Made by a program: the position numbers and the translations under genes. From Ligustrum vulgare (lineage: Eukaryota; Streptophyta; Magnoliopsida; Lamiales; Oleaceae): a stretch of 64,000 nt of DNA. The stretch covers positions 27,093,446 to 27,157,445 of the forward strand of contig OY743172.1 of assembly GCA_963555705.1 (NCBI GenBank). Reading direction: 5' to 3'. Positions within the stretch are counted from its first letter, which is position 1, and each line of letters starts with the position of its first letter. The notes below the pieces were generated by a model. That model did no database searches. It was not told where the DNA came from and saw only the letters and a list, made by a program, of their open reading frames with translations. This document shows positions 20,341-32,191 of this stretch, piece after piece.

Positions 20341-21354
20341 TACGAGTCCCAATTTTTCAGAAAATTTGTGTGTAATGTGCCACAAACATAATCGATGGAA
20401 TACAGAAGAGAAAGCATTATATATAGAAGCACCTATCACCTAATCTTGGTCTGTGATAATAAGTCTTGGGGCCTCGTGGGTTAGCACCGCTTCCAAGAAC
20501 TTTGCGAACAACCACTCAAAAGACTATGTCGTCTCATCGCTCAAGAGGCCACAACCAAGTAAAATTGTTTGACGATGGTGATTAATTCCAACGAATGATG
20601 CAAGGATAATTCCATATTTATTTTTGTTGTACGTCGTGTCAAACACAATACCGTCACCGAATATAGCATAATTGTTTCGTGATTCAGAATCTACCCAAAA
20701 ACATCTAAAAATTCAATCACGAAATGTCTCGTGTGCAAAGAAATAGTTCTCATCCCGTCGCGTCTCATTGGCCATGTATTGCATAAACGTTTCCGCACAT
20801 GCCCCTTTCAACTCCACACATTGGTACTTTTGAGCGTTTCTAACGTCTCGCTTGAGGAATCCCATTGACGAAGACCTGCCCGCCTCCACCTCCATGATTC
20901 GAATTTGCTGCCACGTTGGTACATTTGCTGTAGAAAATTGTTCAGCTTGGCAACTCTTTGCATCCTGCAATTCACGGTGTGAGCGTAGAAAGTGAACACC
21001 ATCTTGTGAGTTAAGAGGGTGGTTGTGTTGCTCAAAAAAAGATGTGACACCCCATGTGTCTCCGCCTAAACGCTTCGTCATCGACATCTGTGCCTTACAC
21101 TCCGTTCTCGTGTGGGAACCGATTTCTCTCTGCGGTCCTCATTTTTTTGTGCTTTCTTTCATTTTTCCATCGAAGATCGGTCTTCCCTTGTTTTAAAAAA
21201 GTAAATTTCTTCCACTAAGTCTCGTCCGTGTCTTTCTGTTCTTACTACTTTGATGACACACGCTAAATCTACCTGCTTTATCGTAAGTATTGTAGAACGT
21301 GAATGCCTCATCGATGGAAGAGAATCTCTGCGCTTCCTGTGGAAGTAGACCAGG

Positions 21355-24300
21355 AATTATTTATGGCACAAAGACGTTACTTTTGCTTTCCATTTGCTGG
21401 TCGAATATTGGAACAATTTTGTTTAAGAAGAAAAAGAAGAAATAATTCTGTTGAAATTGTGGAGAATATGAAAATTTTTGGTATGAATGTTTTGTACAAA
21501 ATGAAGATATATATATACAAGAAAGGAATAGCCGCTTTAATTCAACAAAAAAAAAAAAAAAAATTAATAATGTGACCGTTGCCAACTCACTTTCAATTAA
21601 TATTAAAATAATTAATTAATTAATAGGAAGCAAATAGGATGCCTTCATGTGGATGACATGTGGGTACGCCATCCCATGGGGGATCAGCACTGGTTTTTAG
21701 TGTATTTGTTGTTTTTTTGGGGTGGAAAAGCAAAGAGAGCCATGTTATGTTTTTCTATTGTACAAAGCGATGTATGTGAAGAATAAATGATCATGAGAGA
21801 TGAGTATATCCCTCTTACCTTAAAAGAGAGGATGTATTCACTGTTCAAAAGAGTAACCATCGTGTTCACACTTGTGGGCTTCCAAACCGACAGAAAGAGG
21901 ATAAGGATGCATTTTATTATCGTCTTCACACTTGAGCTTCCATAGCATTCATAAACCGACTTCATCAACGCGTTTTTATCTCTTCATTCACACACAATTC
22001 TTGTACGAGAAATAATCCCTAATTTCTACCATTTCTTCTTCAGCCATAAATTCAACAGAGTTCCTTCTCTTCATACCGGCCACGATCGTTGATTTTGTTC
22101 CACTCCGAGCGCCTCTTTCTCCCTCCCTAAAAATTTCTTTCAATTTTTTCCCCATTCAAGCACCTCTCTTCTCGGTTGCATCTTTGAGCTTGGAAGCAGG
22201 TATTTACGATTTATGTATCATCAATATTATATATGCACACAGACTTTGACTTGCTCTACTTCTCTCCGTGGCTCGATTTGGTGTTTCGTTGATGATGGTT
22301 GTTCCTGGGTGATTCAACTCTCTTTCGACACTTCTTCCTTCTGGGTGTCGACGTTTTTCAGCTCAGTTCCAAGCTCTGCTGCTGGGTTTTGTGCAAACTC
22401 ATAGTTTGGAGGGTCGGGTTTTGTCGTGAATTTGGAGGACCAGCACATTGTGTAGAATCATCAGTTTCGTTCCTAGTTGTACCCAGCACTACACGCTGGT
22501 TTTGTCAACCGGCCAGCTTTGTTCTCCCCCCTTCTCCCTTCAGCTTTGTTCGGTTCCCAGCTTCACCAAGTTGAGACTTGCTTGTGGTGCTGGGTGATGT
22601 TGAGTTCATTTTTGTGTGATTTTTCAATTAAAGGAGAATGGGCTTTTTAGGATTTAATTCAGAATTATTAGTGCAGCTAGAATTTGATTTTGTTGAGAAA
22701 TTTGGGATTGAAAGAACCCTTAAATTTTTTATTATAAACGAAAATTGAATATGACCACAAAGTGTTTGACGAAATTTCCCATTGAAAATTTTTGGCTTGT
22801 GAAATTGAGAAAATGTTGCAAATGGATCATCCAAAGCTAATGAGGTTGTTATAGTGGATGTTTGACATCTGAATAAGCCTATATATTGCCAATTCCTCAG
22901 TACAACTGTTAAATAAGTGCTTGATAGTATCCAGTGAATGTACCTAATGGAGCAAAATGATATAAGCATTTGATTCAGCTGATTGGTTTGAAAACATACT
23001 GATATCCGAGTTCTTTTTGCTTCCCATGTTTTATTGTATGTGTGAATGTTTTAAGTTGTTAACTTGGCATTTGATTTATTTTCTTGATGCAACCTATTAA
23101 AGCTATGCCATCATTCAACAGAGTTCCTTCTCTTCATACCGGCCATAATCGTTGATTTTGCTCATATTTCTTCTTTAGCCATAAATCAGTGGATGAGGTT
23201 TTTAAGGTTGGGGAATCTCTCTCTACCAGAAAGAAGCTGCAGTTTGAGGAGAGAAGACAGTCCAACCAAAGACGGGTATACAATTTTTGTTGGGTTTTAT
23301 CTATTTATTGCATGTCTTTTTCTTCAATTTTTTCTTTAGTGGTCGCTTTGTTTTTATCCTTTTTTCCTTTTGTTTGGTTTGGAGATTGGTTAATTGAATA
23401 GGTAAAAATTCAAATAAATGAAAGAAGAAAGGGAACAGAGAAGAGAGTGCAAATTGATTGTTTTGTCTGTATACCCCTTATCAATGGGGGGCTTTTTTGT
23501 CCTTTTTTTTTTATTTTAACGGGAATTTACTAGCATTTTTTATATCCATGGAATTCACATTTCACATTTTTTTATATTTGAGCACTGGTTTAGCCACATG
23601 AACAAAATAATGCCAATGATATTGAGAATTTAACTGGAGTTGAGTAGAATCTTGAAGAATTGCAAAGAAACTATCAGTGAAAGGTACCTAAATTCTCCAG
23701 GCAGACAATTATGTGTTGGATTCTCCAGATATTGTTTCTTGGTGTTAAAACCAATTGGGGGGTTTTATCAATGAATTATATATGTTAATTGTTCATGTTT
23801 TAGCCGAGTTTGAGTAAATTGAGATATGAGTTTGTTAAAACAGGGATTTTTTGATTCTCTCTCTTACACACACGTCTGAAAACTGGTGTATTTATTGAGC
23901 TTTTACTTGTAGCTCTTATAAGTTTCTGCTGAATTCTCGAAATACTGTTTCCTGGGTCAAAATCAATGGGGGGTTTTATAGCAATGAATAATTATTTGTT
24001 ACTTTTTAATGTTTTAGTTGAATTTGAGTAGATTTTATGGGTTCTGATATAGGGGTTTTTAAAAGCTGAGATATTTTTATTCTCTATTACAATTTGCACA
24101 CGCATCTGAAAACTTTGTGTTTCTTTAGTCTTTGATGATATAGGTTAACAATTTTTAACACATCATTTTAATTTTCTTTTAATTTTTGAATTTTCTGAGT
24201 TGTTTAATTATTCAACCTGAAGAACTTCGATTGTAGTTAGTGCACATAGGGAAAGTGGAGTAAGGCTAAGGCTCAATCGACAACCTTGAGTTCTGAAATT

Positions 24301-25190
24301 GTAAGAATAAAAGAGCGGGTTAAATGAATTTGATCATTAAGTACTAATCTATGTGAAAATGTCAAAATTATAAGTTAAAACAATAAATATCACTGTTGAT
24401 ATAGAGAATTCATACATGCAAACTTTTAGTGGACTTATGAGCCAAAAAAAAAAAAAAAACAACCAAAATTTTGAAGGAAATAAGCAGGTAGTAGTGGACT
24501 TATGAGCAACGAAAAAACTTTTTTCATCTTCTTTAATTTCTAGGAATGAGGAGTCCAAATATTTTATTTTCTCCTTAATCATTATAACTATATGTTTTAT
24601 TCTTAAATTTCTCTTTTGCTTGAATAATAAATGAACAATTGTTTCTCATAAAAGAAATTAATTGGCATTTTCTTGCAAGCTTGGAGGCTAAGTATGAAAG
24701 CCAGAAAATGTACCGATTTTTATTCTATGTACTTGGTTTTAGTTATATTTGCAAATTTTCACTCTTAAGAAAAAAAATCTTCGAACCCCAACCTGGACTC
24801 TGCATTTTTCCAAAAATTGTTTTTGCTTGTATGTGCAACTTTGGAGGCCATAGAATGTACCAAATTTTATTCTAATTATTTTAGCTACATTTCATTGTGT
24901 GAGTACATATTTTGCTTAGAAAAATTTAAATTCTTATTATAGTTGCATTCATGTATTTCACTTCCTATTAGCAATTTTAAATTAGTAGATTTTAAGCTGT
25001 ATTTTCCATTCTTCATGAATTGGAATAGGTAAAACATTTAATCTTTATCTTCTAATTTGTCAACTTTACTAACTTATTCCAAAATCTTACCAAAACTGTT
25101 CATGTTATTTCACAGATTGTTGAATCACAGCAGCAACGATAGTATATAATCCCACCGTTCACATTTGACATTTCAATTGTTACATCATAG
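21355..25190. other. Intergenic or 5' Helitron-flanking sequence
   Basis: No complete gene is visible. Leader-like CT-rich text at 21,990-22,200 contains TTCAACAGAGTTCCTTCTCT, which recurs at 23,117 with the following 25 bases. An exon-like piece at 23,189-23,274 (KVGESLSTRKKLQFEERRQS, then a GTATAC donor-like site) is not identified. A roughly 240-bp block is imperfectly tandem at about 23,690-23,900 and 23,925-24,130. These may be captured fragments in the 5' part of the Helitron, whose 5' terminus I could not place. Confidence 0.35.
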
Positions 25191-25192
25191 CC

Positions 25193-28100
25193 ATGGGTAT
25201 AATTACTTCTCGTTCCTATTTTTTATATTTTACTTATTTTTACTCTTTTCTACTTATTGCTTCCATACCTATTTAGTATTTTGAATAGTTGTTTAAAAAC
25301 TTTATAAAATTCATTATTCCATATATTCTAAGTTAAGAAATTAGGTGTTTTATTTTACAAACTAACACTAGAAGTATTTTTTTTCCCAAAGCTGATAATT
25401 CATCGTTGCATGAAGAATCTGAACATTTTTGTTCAACAAGAAATATAGCAGAAGATTGCGCCGTTGATGAAATTTATGCAAAACATCTAAAGCAACATAT
25501 TAAGCAACAGGGTATAAAGAAATCTCGAGAGTATCGGGCACGACGTACAATAGCTAACTCAAATAATGCTCAGAAACGTCAACGCAAACAAAGTTCATTA
25601 GATGGTATCATTATTTTTCTGTCATCTTCCAAATGTTCTCATGTCGTTCATTTTAAAATAATGCGTGTTCGTTATTTATTTTACCTTCTATTTTGTTGAT
25701 CCATTTTTTCCTCTATATGTAGGCAACGATAACATTTCTATTATTCCTCATAAATGTAGCACAAATGTGACATGTTCAACAAGTGATGGCATTGTTCTAG
25801 AAGATATCTCCTTACTGGTTCAGAAGACACAACAAAAAAAATAACAAATTCACTATACCTACGTGTCCTTATAGACTGCCTCCTCCTGTTCATTGCATTC
25901 ACTGTAATGCAAAAAAAAATTTATCGGGAAAGTAGGGGTTTTTGTTGTTCTTTTGGAAAGATTAAATTGCATGCACACTCTACTCCTAATGATTTATTTG
26001 AATTGTTCACGTCTGCCTCTGTTGAGTCATCTCATTTCAGGACTGTTGTTAGGACATATAATAACCATTTCGCTTTTACATCTTTCAGTGTCAAATATGA
26101 TAAAAATCTGTGTAAGTCGAACAAGGGAATTTATACATTTCGAGTACAGGGACAAGTATATCATTATGTTAACCAACTGTTACCTAAACTTGATGACAAC
26201 CCTTCACATTTACAGTTATATTTTTATGACACTGATCATGAACTGTATAATCGTCTTCAAAACTCAGACAAATTTGTTGAATCAGTTTTATTGAAAATTA
26301 TTGAAATTCTCAAACACAATCCTTATTCAACTTTTTTTCGATCTTTGAATGATAAAACTAATTTGCACAGCCATCGACTTCAGATTAGATGTCATCCAAG
26401 TCTTGACCAACGTGTTTATAATGTACCTTCTGTTTCTCAAGTTGCTGGAATATGGGTAGAAGATGATCCTTCTGCAGATGTTAGACCCCGTGATATTTCT
26501 ATTTACGAGCACTCTGGTGAATGTCATAAAGTTCAATATTATTATGGTTGTTATGATCCTTTGCAGTATCCATTATTATTTCCACATGGCGAGCCTGGTT
26601 GGCATGAAGGCATTGAACGCAACGGCAATTTTGTTGGTCAATCCAGTGGTGGCTCTCATGAACCGTTAGATCCAAACAATATGGAATGTCCTGAACAACA
26701 CATTGAAAAAGAATCCGAAGGTAAATTTATGATTATAACTTTTTATTGTTTACTCATTATTTTTTCCTTATATTTATATTTATTTCATTTCACTCATACT
26801 TTCTCAACTTTTCGTTCATAGCATTAAACTATGGTAAGAAAAGATTTCAAGTCTCTTGTAGGGAGTACTACTGTTATAGGCTACAAATTCGATCTCCAGG
26901 TAATTTTGTATTGCTTCATTCCGGTAGACTTTTACAGCAATATTTTGTTGACATGTACATTAAAATTGAGACCTCTAGACTTGATTATTTTCGTCACAAT
27001 CAAACCCAAATACGAGCTGAACTTTATCAAGGAATAGTTGACAGCGTTGAAAATGGAGAGAAAAGAGGACATATGATTGGGAAAAAATTGATCTTACCTC
27101 AATCATTTACCTGTGGCCCTAGAGATATGCAAAAAAGGTACAGAGATGGGATGGCTTTGGTGCAACGATTTGGAAAACCTGATGTATTTCTAACAATGAC
27201 ATGTAACCCCAATTGGCCTGAAATTAAGCAAGAACTAGAGTATTCTGATGTGTCGCAAAATCGTCCTAATCTTATTGCTCGCATTTTCAAATCAAAACTT
27301 GATGAGCTAAAGAACGATCTTCTTCATGAACACGTTTTAGGAGAAGTGGCTGCTTATATTTACGTTATTGAATTTCAAAAAAGAGGTCTACCTCATGCAC
27401 ATTTTTTACTTATTTTTAAACCATCGCTAAAATTTTTTACGCCTGCTCAAATCGATAACATTGTATCTTGTGAATTACCCGATGAAACCTTATTTCCTTA
27501 CTTGCATTCTACCATTGTTAAGCACATGATGCATGGACCTTGTGGCACTTTAAATCCAAAAAATGTATGTATGAATGAGAACCGAACATGTAAAAATAAA
27601 TATCCACGAGAATACTCTCCCTTTACTTGTTTAGGTGAAAATTCATACCCTGTTTATAGGTGTTCAAACACTGGCAATACTGTTAAGGTAAGAGGTCAGT
27701 ATCTTGATAATAGATGGGTAGTTCCTCATAATCGTTACTTAACAGCAAAATTTGATTGTCACATTAATGTAGAAATTTGTTCTTCTGTTAAAGCTGTTAA
27801 GTACTTGTACAAATATGTTTATAAATGACATGATCGTGTTAGTTTTTGCATGGGTAAAAATCAAGAAAATGCTGACATTGACGAAATTTCTGATTTCCAA
27901 AATGGTAGATGGATTTCTCCTCCAGAAGCAACGTGGAGAATATTTTCGTTCCCTTTATCTGAGATTCATCCAACTGTTATTTCGTTGCAATTACATCTTG
28001 AAGATCGAAATTTGATAACATATAATGATGGAGATAATTTATCAAATGTAATAACTAGAAACAATGCAAGAAAAACCATGTTAACAGAATTTTTCTCTTT

Positions 28101-28215
28101 GAACTCATCAGATCAATTTGCACGCAACATATTGTACAGAGATTTCCCAACACATTTCGTATGGAATACAACTTTAAAGATTTGGAAATTACGAAAAAAA
28201 CAAATGGTCTATTGA
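25193..28215 (+). pseudogene. Helitron Rep (HUH) half of Rep/helicase, broken
   Basis: Probable start ATGG at 25,193 with exon junctions consistent with GT-AG introns: 25,196/25,392, 25,604/25,723 and 26,720/26,822. The product would be the rolling-circle initiator of a Helitron, which nicks DNA with paired tyrosines. N-terminal Helitron_like_N text is clear (KNKGIYTFRVQGQVYH, DTDHELYNRLQNSDKF). The Rep domain follows, with FLTMTCNPNWPEI, the HUH motif in RGLPHAHFLL, and the tyrosine region KYLYKYVYK. Damage: a frameshift at an A8 run (about 25,832), a nonsense TGA at 27,826-27,828 in place of Gly before HDRVSF, and a frameshift with loss of about 20 residues at about 28,165-28,210. It continues into the helicase half. 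Confidence 0.88.
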
Positions 28216-30079
28216 ATCATATCAAAGGTCCAACGTCGTTCGAACATTTGAAAACTGTTAATGGTATTACTGTTAATACATATCGTGAATCAGCTTTATT
28301 ACATGGCCTTTTAATTGGGGACAATCATTGTGAGGAATGTATGTCGGATGCAATTATTTATCAGATGCCTGATTCTCTTAGAAAACTGTTTTCAACTTTA
28401 TTGACACTTTGCAACCCTACCAACTCAAAAAACTTGTGGGACAAATTTAAAACTAACATGTTTGAAGATTATGTTCATGATGGTTTACCAGTAAGAATCG
28501 CTGAAAAAAAACTCTTCATCAAATTAGTTGTTTACTGGAGGCATCAGGAAAAAAATTAAATGATTATGCAATTGTTACACATATTGTTGACATAGATGAC
28601 AATGAAATATTTGACATGATGGTTGCTAATGAAACCGTTTTTGCAGATACCAAATCTGGACTTCTGTGTGAAAAGCAATTAAACGACGAACAAAGGTGCA
28701 CGTATAATATAATAATGTCAGCAGTCACAAATGGTTCTGGTGCTCCCTACTTTATCGATGGACCTGGAGGAACATGTAAACCTTTCTTGTATAAAGCTCT
28801 TTTATCTTCATTTAGATCTAAGAATCATATTGCACTAGCAACTGCATCGTCGGGAGTTGCTGCAGCTTTGTTACCAAATGGTCGTACAGCTCATTCAACT
28901 TTTAAAATTCCCTTAGACACATTTGACACTATAAATTGTTCAGTTACTAAACAATCTGCTTTAGGAAGAATCTTGAAATTGTGTAAACTTATTATTTGGG
29001 ATGAAGCTCCAATGGTAAATCGTTGTGCGATCGAAGCATTAGATAGATTATTACAAGATATTATGGATTCATCATTACCCTTTGGAGGGAAGGTCATTGT
29101 TTTTGGAGGCGATTTTCGCCAAGTTTTACCTGTTATTCAACGAGGAAAACGAGCTAATATACTTCAAGCTAGCTTAGTTTGTTCACCCTTGTGGCCTTTC
29201 TTTATAAAGTTATCACTTGTTAAAAATATGAGATCTTTTTTAGACCCAATGTTCTGTGAATATTTATTACACATTGGCAACGGAAATGAAGAAGAACATA
29301 CCTGTGATTCAATACAGCTTCCAATCAATATTACTATTCCGTTTTATGATGAAGTAACATCTCTAAAAAATCTTATTAACATCATTTTTCCAAATATAGA
29401 TTCTTCTGTACATAATTTACATAAAGTAATAAACAGAGTGATTCTAACTGCAAAAAATGAATCTGTCGATCAAATAAATAATCTATTGTTACATCAAATT
29501 GACGGTGAAATGTATACGTACTATAGCTTTGACAAGACAATTGACAGACACGAACAAACATTCCAAGAAGATTTTTTGAATAGTTTATCACCAAATGGTA
29601 TTCCACCACATGAACTAAACCTAAAGCTAAACTGTCCTGTAATGTTGCTCCGAAATATTAATCCATCTGAAGGACTCTGTAATGGAACAAGGCTTACATG
29701 CAAAAAATTTGATCGAAATCTTATTTCCGCTGAGATTATATCCGGAGAATACATTGGAAAATCAGTTTTTTTACCAATAATTTCGTTTATTCCATTACAA
29801 AAATACAAAACTTCGGTTCCATTCAAAAGAACTCAATTCCCTATTCGTCCTTGCTTTGCAATGACAATTAACAAAGCACAAGGACAAACATTAGATTTTG
29901 TTGGCTTGTATCTTCCTCAGCCAGTATTCTCACATGGACAACTTTATGTTATACTATCAAGAGCAAAAACATGTAAAGATGTGAGAGTACTGTTGAAACC
30001 TTCACATCTTGATTCTAGCCATGATCTATGCACAAAAAATATAGTCTATGAAGAAATATTTATGCTCATGAAACGTTAA
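28161..30079 (+). pseudogene. Helitron PIF1-like helicase half, Walker A lost
   Basis: 28,161-28,559 (GPTSFEHLKTVNGITVNTYR) links Rep to the helicase. A further frameshift leads into a 487-codon open frame (28,616-30,079) of PIF1 superfamily 1 type. Seen in order: Walker A region GPGGTCKPFLYKAL, IIWDEAP (Walker B), GGDFRQVLPV, GLCNGTRL, and the C-terminal TINKAQGQTLD with SHGQLYVILSRAK. The family Walker A is GPGGTGKT. Here Gly and Thr are replaced by Cys and Pro, which should abolish ATP hydrolysis. The frame is otherwise open, so decay is modest. The ATG at 28,616 is simply the first Met after a frameshift and not a real start. Confidence 0.88.
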
Positions 30080-32056
30080 TATTTAAGGTACTCACTCTTT
30101 TATTTTAAAGGTTTATTATTGATTATATGAAGTATTTTGTATGATATATAACAATTGAAAAACTGTACTGTAGAGATCATTACAGTTGGGGATAAAATAA
30201 TTGGGATCAACACTAACGTCCTAAAGGAAGAACCCACAGGTTCCAATATCCTATGATGCTATGCTGATGAGTTGAGACGATTTCTTTCCATGGATTGATC
30301 AGGTTGATGAAGATACATTGTTATCACTCCTGACTTTTAAAATTATTCAGAAATTCAAGTTCTATTCGTTCTTATTTGATACAGGTTGCCCGAATGTTGG
30401 TTCCAATAATGAGATTTCATTGCCACCACAAAGTCAACAAACCTGAAATGCTGTTTCAGGTTATATAAATTTTAATTTACAAACTTTCCTTTTTTACATA
30501 TTCAAAGTTGCTATTACATGCTCTGAAATATTGTTGTTTTCTCAGCAATTCCGGTCATATAATTATTGTTTACCAGATCACCAAAAAGGGCAAATTTCCC
30601 AGCTACATAATTATAAGTGTCATGATTTACCAAATAAAAAAAGGACTTCTCCACATAAATTGGAAATTGACGACCTCTAATATGTGCAATTTCATATTCT
30701 TCTTATGTATTTATCCTATTTTTTTAGGTCTCTATTCTTAAGTGCTTGATTTATTCTGTTTATTTTTTTCGTTATGTGATCTTCTGTATATTTTATATAA
30801 ATTGTTTATGATGTTTGCAGGTGGGAGTTCCTTTTTTGAGTATATAAGAGTTATGGCCTTCTCTTAAATAGCTTAAATATATATATATATATGGATTTCT
30901 GATATAGGGAAGATTTTTGGCTTACCACTGACTTTTGGGTATTGAACTGTATTTTTTTTCCATTATGGTATCTTAGAAGTGTCTCATTAAGCCTATACTT
31001 TATTCTTCATGAAGAAAATATGAAGATCAACGTTTTTATATTGGATTACTAAGGTTCTTCAAATTAGTACGAACATGACTTATACTCTGAAGTTTAAAAA
31101 CCTTTGACATATTTATTCTAATTATGAATCTTGTTTACTTTTCCGCTGTCTGTCCTCATTTTTTTTAACATCAAGGAAGCCGTGGAATGCTCTTCGTTTA
31201 TGGTTTATTTCTGGCGTCTTAGAAGTAGAGGAACAACACACACTTTGTGCATAATTATATTACATTCTGCACAGAGAATGTAAAAATAATAATATCATCT
31301 GAGATCGAGGAAATTACTCTACTTCCTTTATTTTTGGAATAATTGTTTCACCATTTTTAGCTCTCTTTCTTTACATACTTGTGATTTATTTTCTATTAGA
31401 ATTGTAGAACAATGATATATAATAGAATTGATAGTTGAAACATATGGTTCATAAAATCATCACTTATCTTTTATTTGTTTGGTTCACTGACCACCTCTCT
31501 CTCTCTCTGATCCATTATAAAATTCAGATTTAGAAACATTTACAAAGACATGGTGGCAGGCTTGAGCACAATGAGACCTAATACGATTCATACAATGGTG
31601 TTGAAATGGTACCTTTCCTTGTTTAACCATCTTCTATACTTTCTTTACAATTTTTTTACTAGGCTTAGGAGCTGCTTGATTAGTAGGGATTATGAATGTT
31701 TGTCAGTTAAATGGAACTAACAATAACTCTTTCAGCTCCCGTCTATTTTCAAATTCTGGGAGAAGAAAGTAAATTTTTCACTTCATTTTCTCGTTTTCCC
31801 CTTGATTTTCATTTTACTCAATTTCAACTATATGTTCTTATTATTTATCTCATTTTTCTACGATACTCAATTTACACTACACATTTTACTTTTGGCCTAC
31901 AATTTTTTACTTTTTTACTTAATTCACACTCCACATTTTTCAAAAACTCAACTTTTTTCAAAATTTAATGGGGAATCAAACAAGGGCTAATTATTATTTT
32001 TAACCTTCTAATAGTTGTAAATGCAATGTTCAGACACACAACAGTACAATGGATCT
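30080..32056. other. 3' flank of the Helitron and spacer
   Basis: AT-rich, with no gene recognised. The Helitron 3' end (hairpin plus CTRR) could not be placed. Around 31,790-31,985 the text ending in GGGGAATCAAACAAGGGC resembles the end of a MITE. Confidence 0.35.
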
Positions 32057-32191
32057 GATTGTAGTTGAAAGGCTATAGAAAACACCTCCTGATTGTAGTT
32101 GAAAGGCTATAGAAAACACCTCCTGATTGTAGTTGAAAGGCTATAGAAAACACCTCCTGATTGTAGTTGAAAGGCTATAGAAAACACCTCC
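32057..32191. repeat. 34-bp tandem repeat, four copies
   Basis: Four copies without mismatches of a 34-bp unit (starting GATTGTAGTTGAAAGGCTAT) begin at 32,057, 32,091, 32,125 and 32,159; the last is one base short. Confidence 0.95.

Larger units (their letters stand above)
16930..21350 (-). pseudogene. FAR1/FRS-type MULE transposase pseudogene, split by a solo LTR
   Basis: Read on minus from 21,350, pieces match the FAR1 DNA-binding region (FSSIDEAFTFYNTYDKAGRF, RTECKAQMSMTKR, EQHNHPL; the open segment is 21,087-20,713). The MULE-type transposase core follows (GDGIVFDTTYNKNKYGI, SFEWLFAKFLEAVLTHEAPR, IITDQD; 20,700-20,440), then WALMSSTTLDNNEW near 20,240. In-frame stops occur after DETT and after TDQD. 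A 2.9-kb solo LTR interrupts it, and the frame resumes as WWALMSSTTLGNNKWLRNMY at 17,220-17,130. About 120 bp are present twice, at 20,218-20,340 and flanking the LTR. Intact FRS proteins are nuclear transcription factors derived from transposases. This copy is decayed and could be either a MULE relic or an FRS pseudogene. Confidence 0.75.

Noticed and set aside
32057..32191. Possible CRISPR-like direct repeats
   Set aside because: Head-to-tail tandem units with no spacers, in a plant nuclear context.
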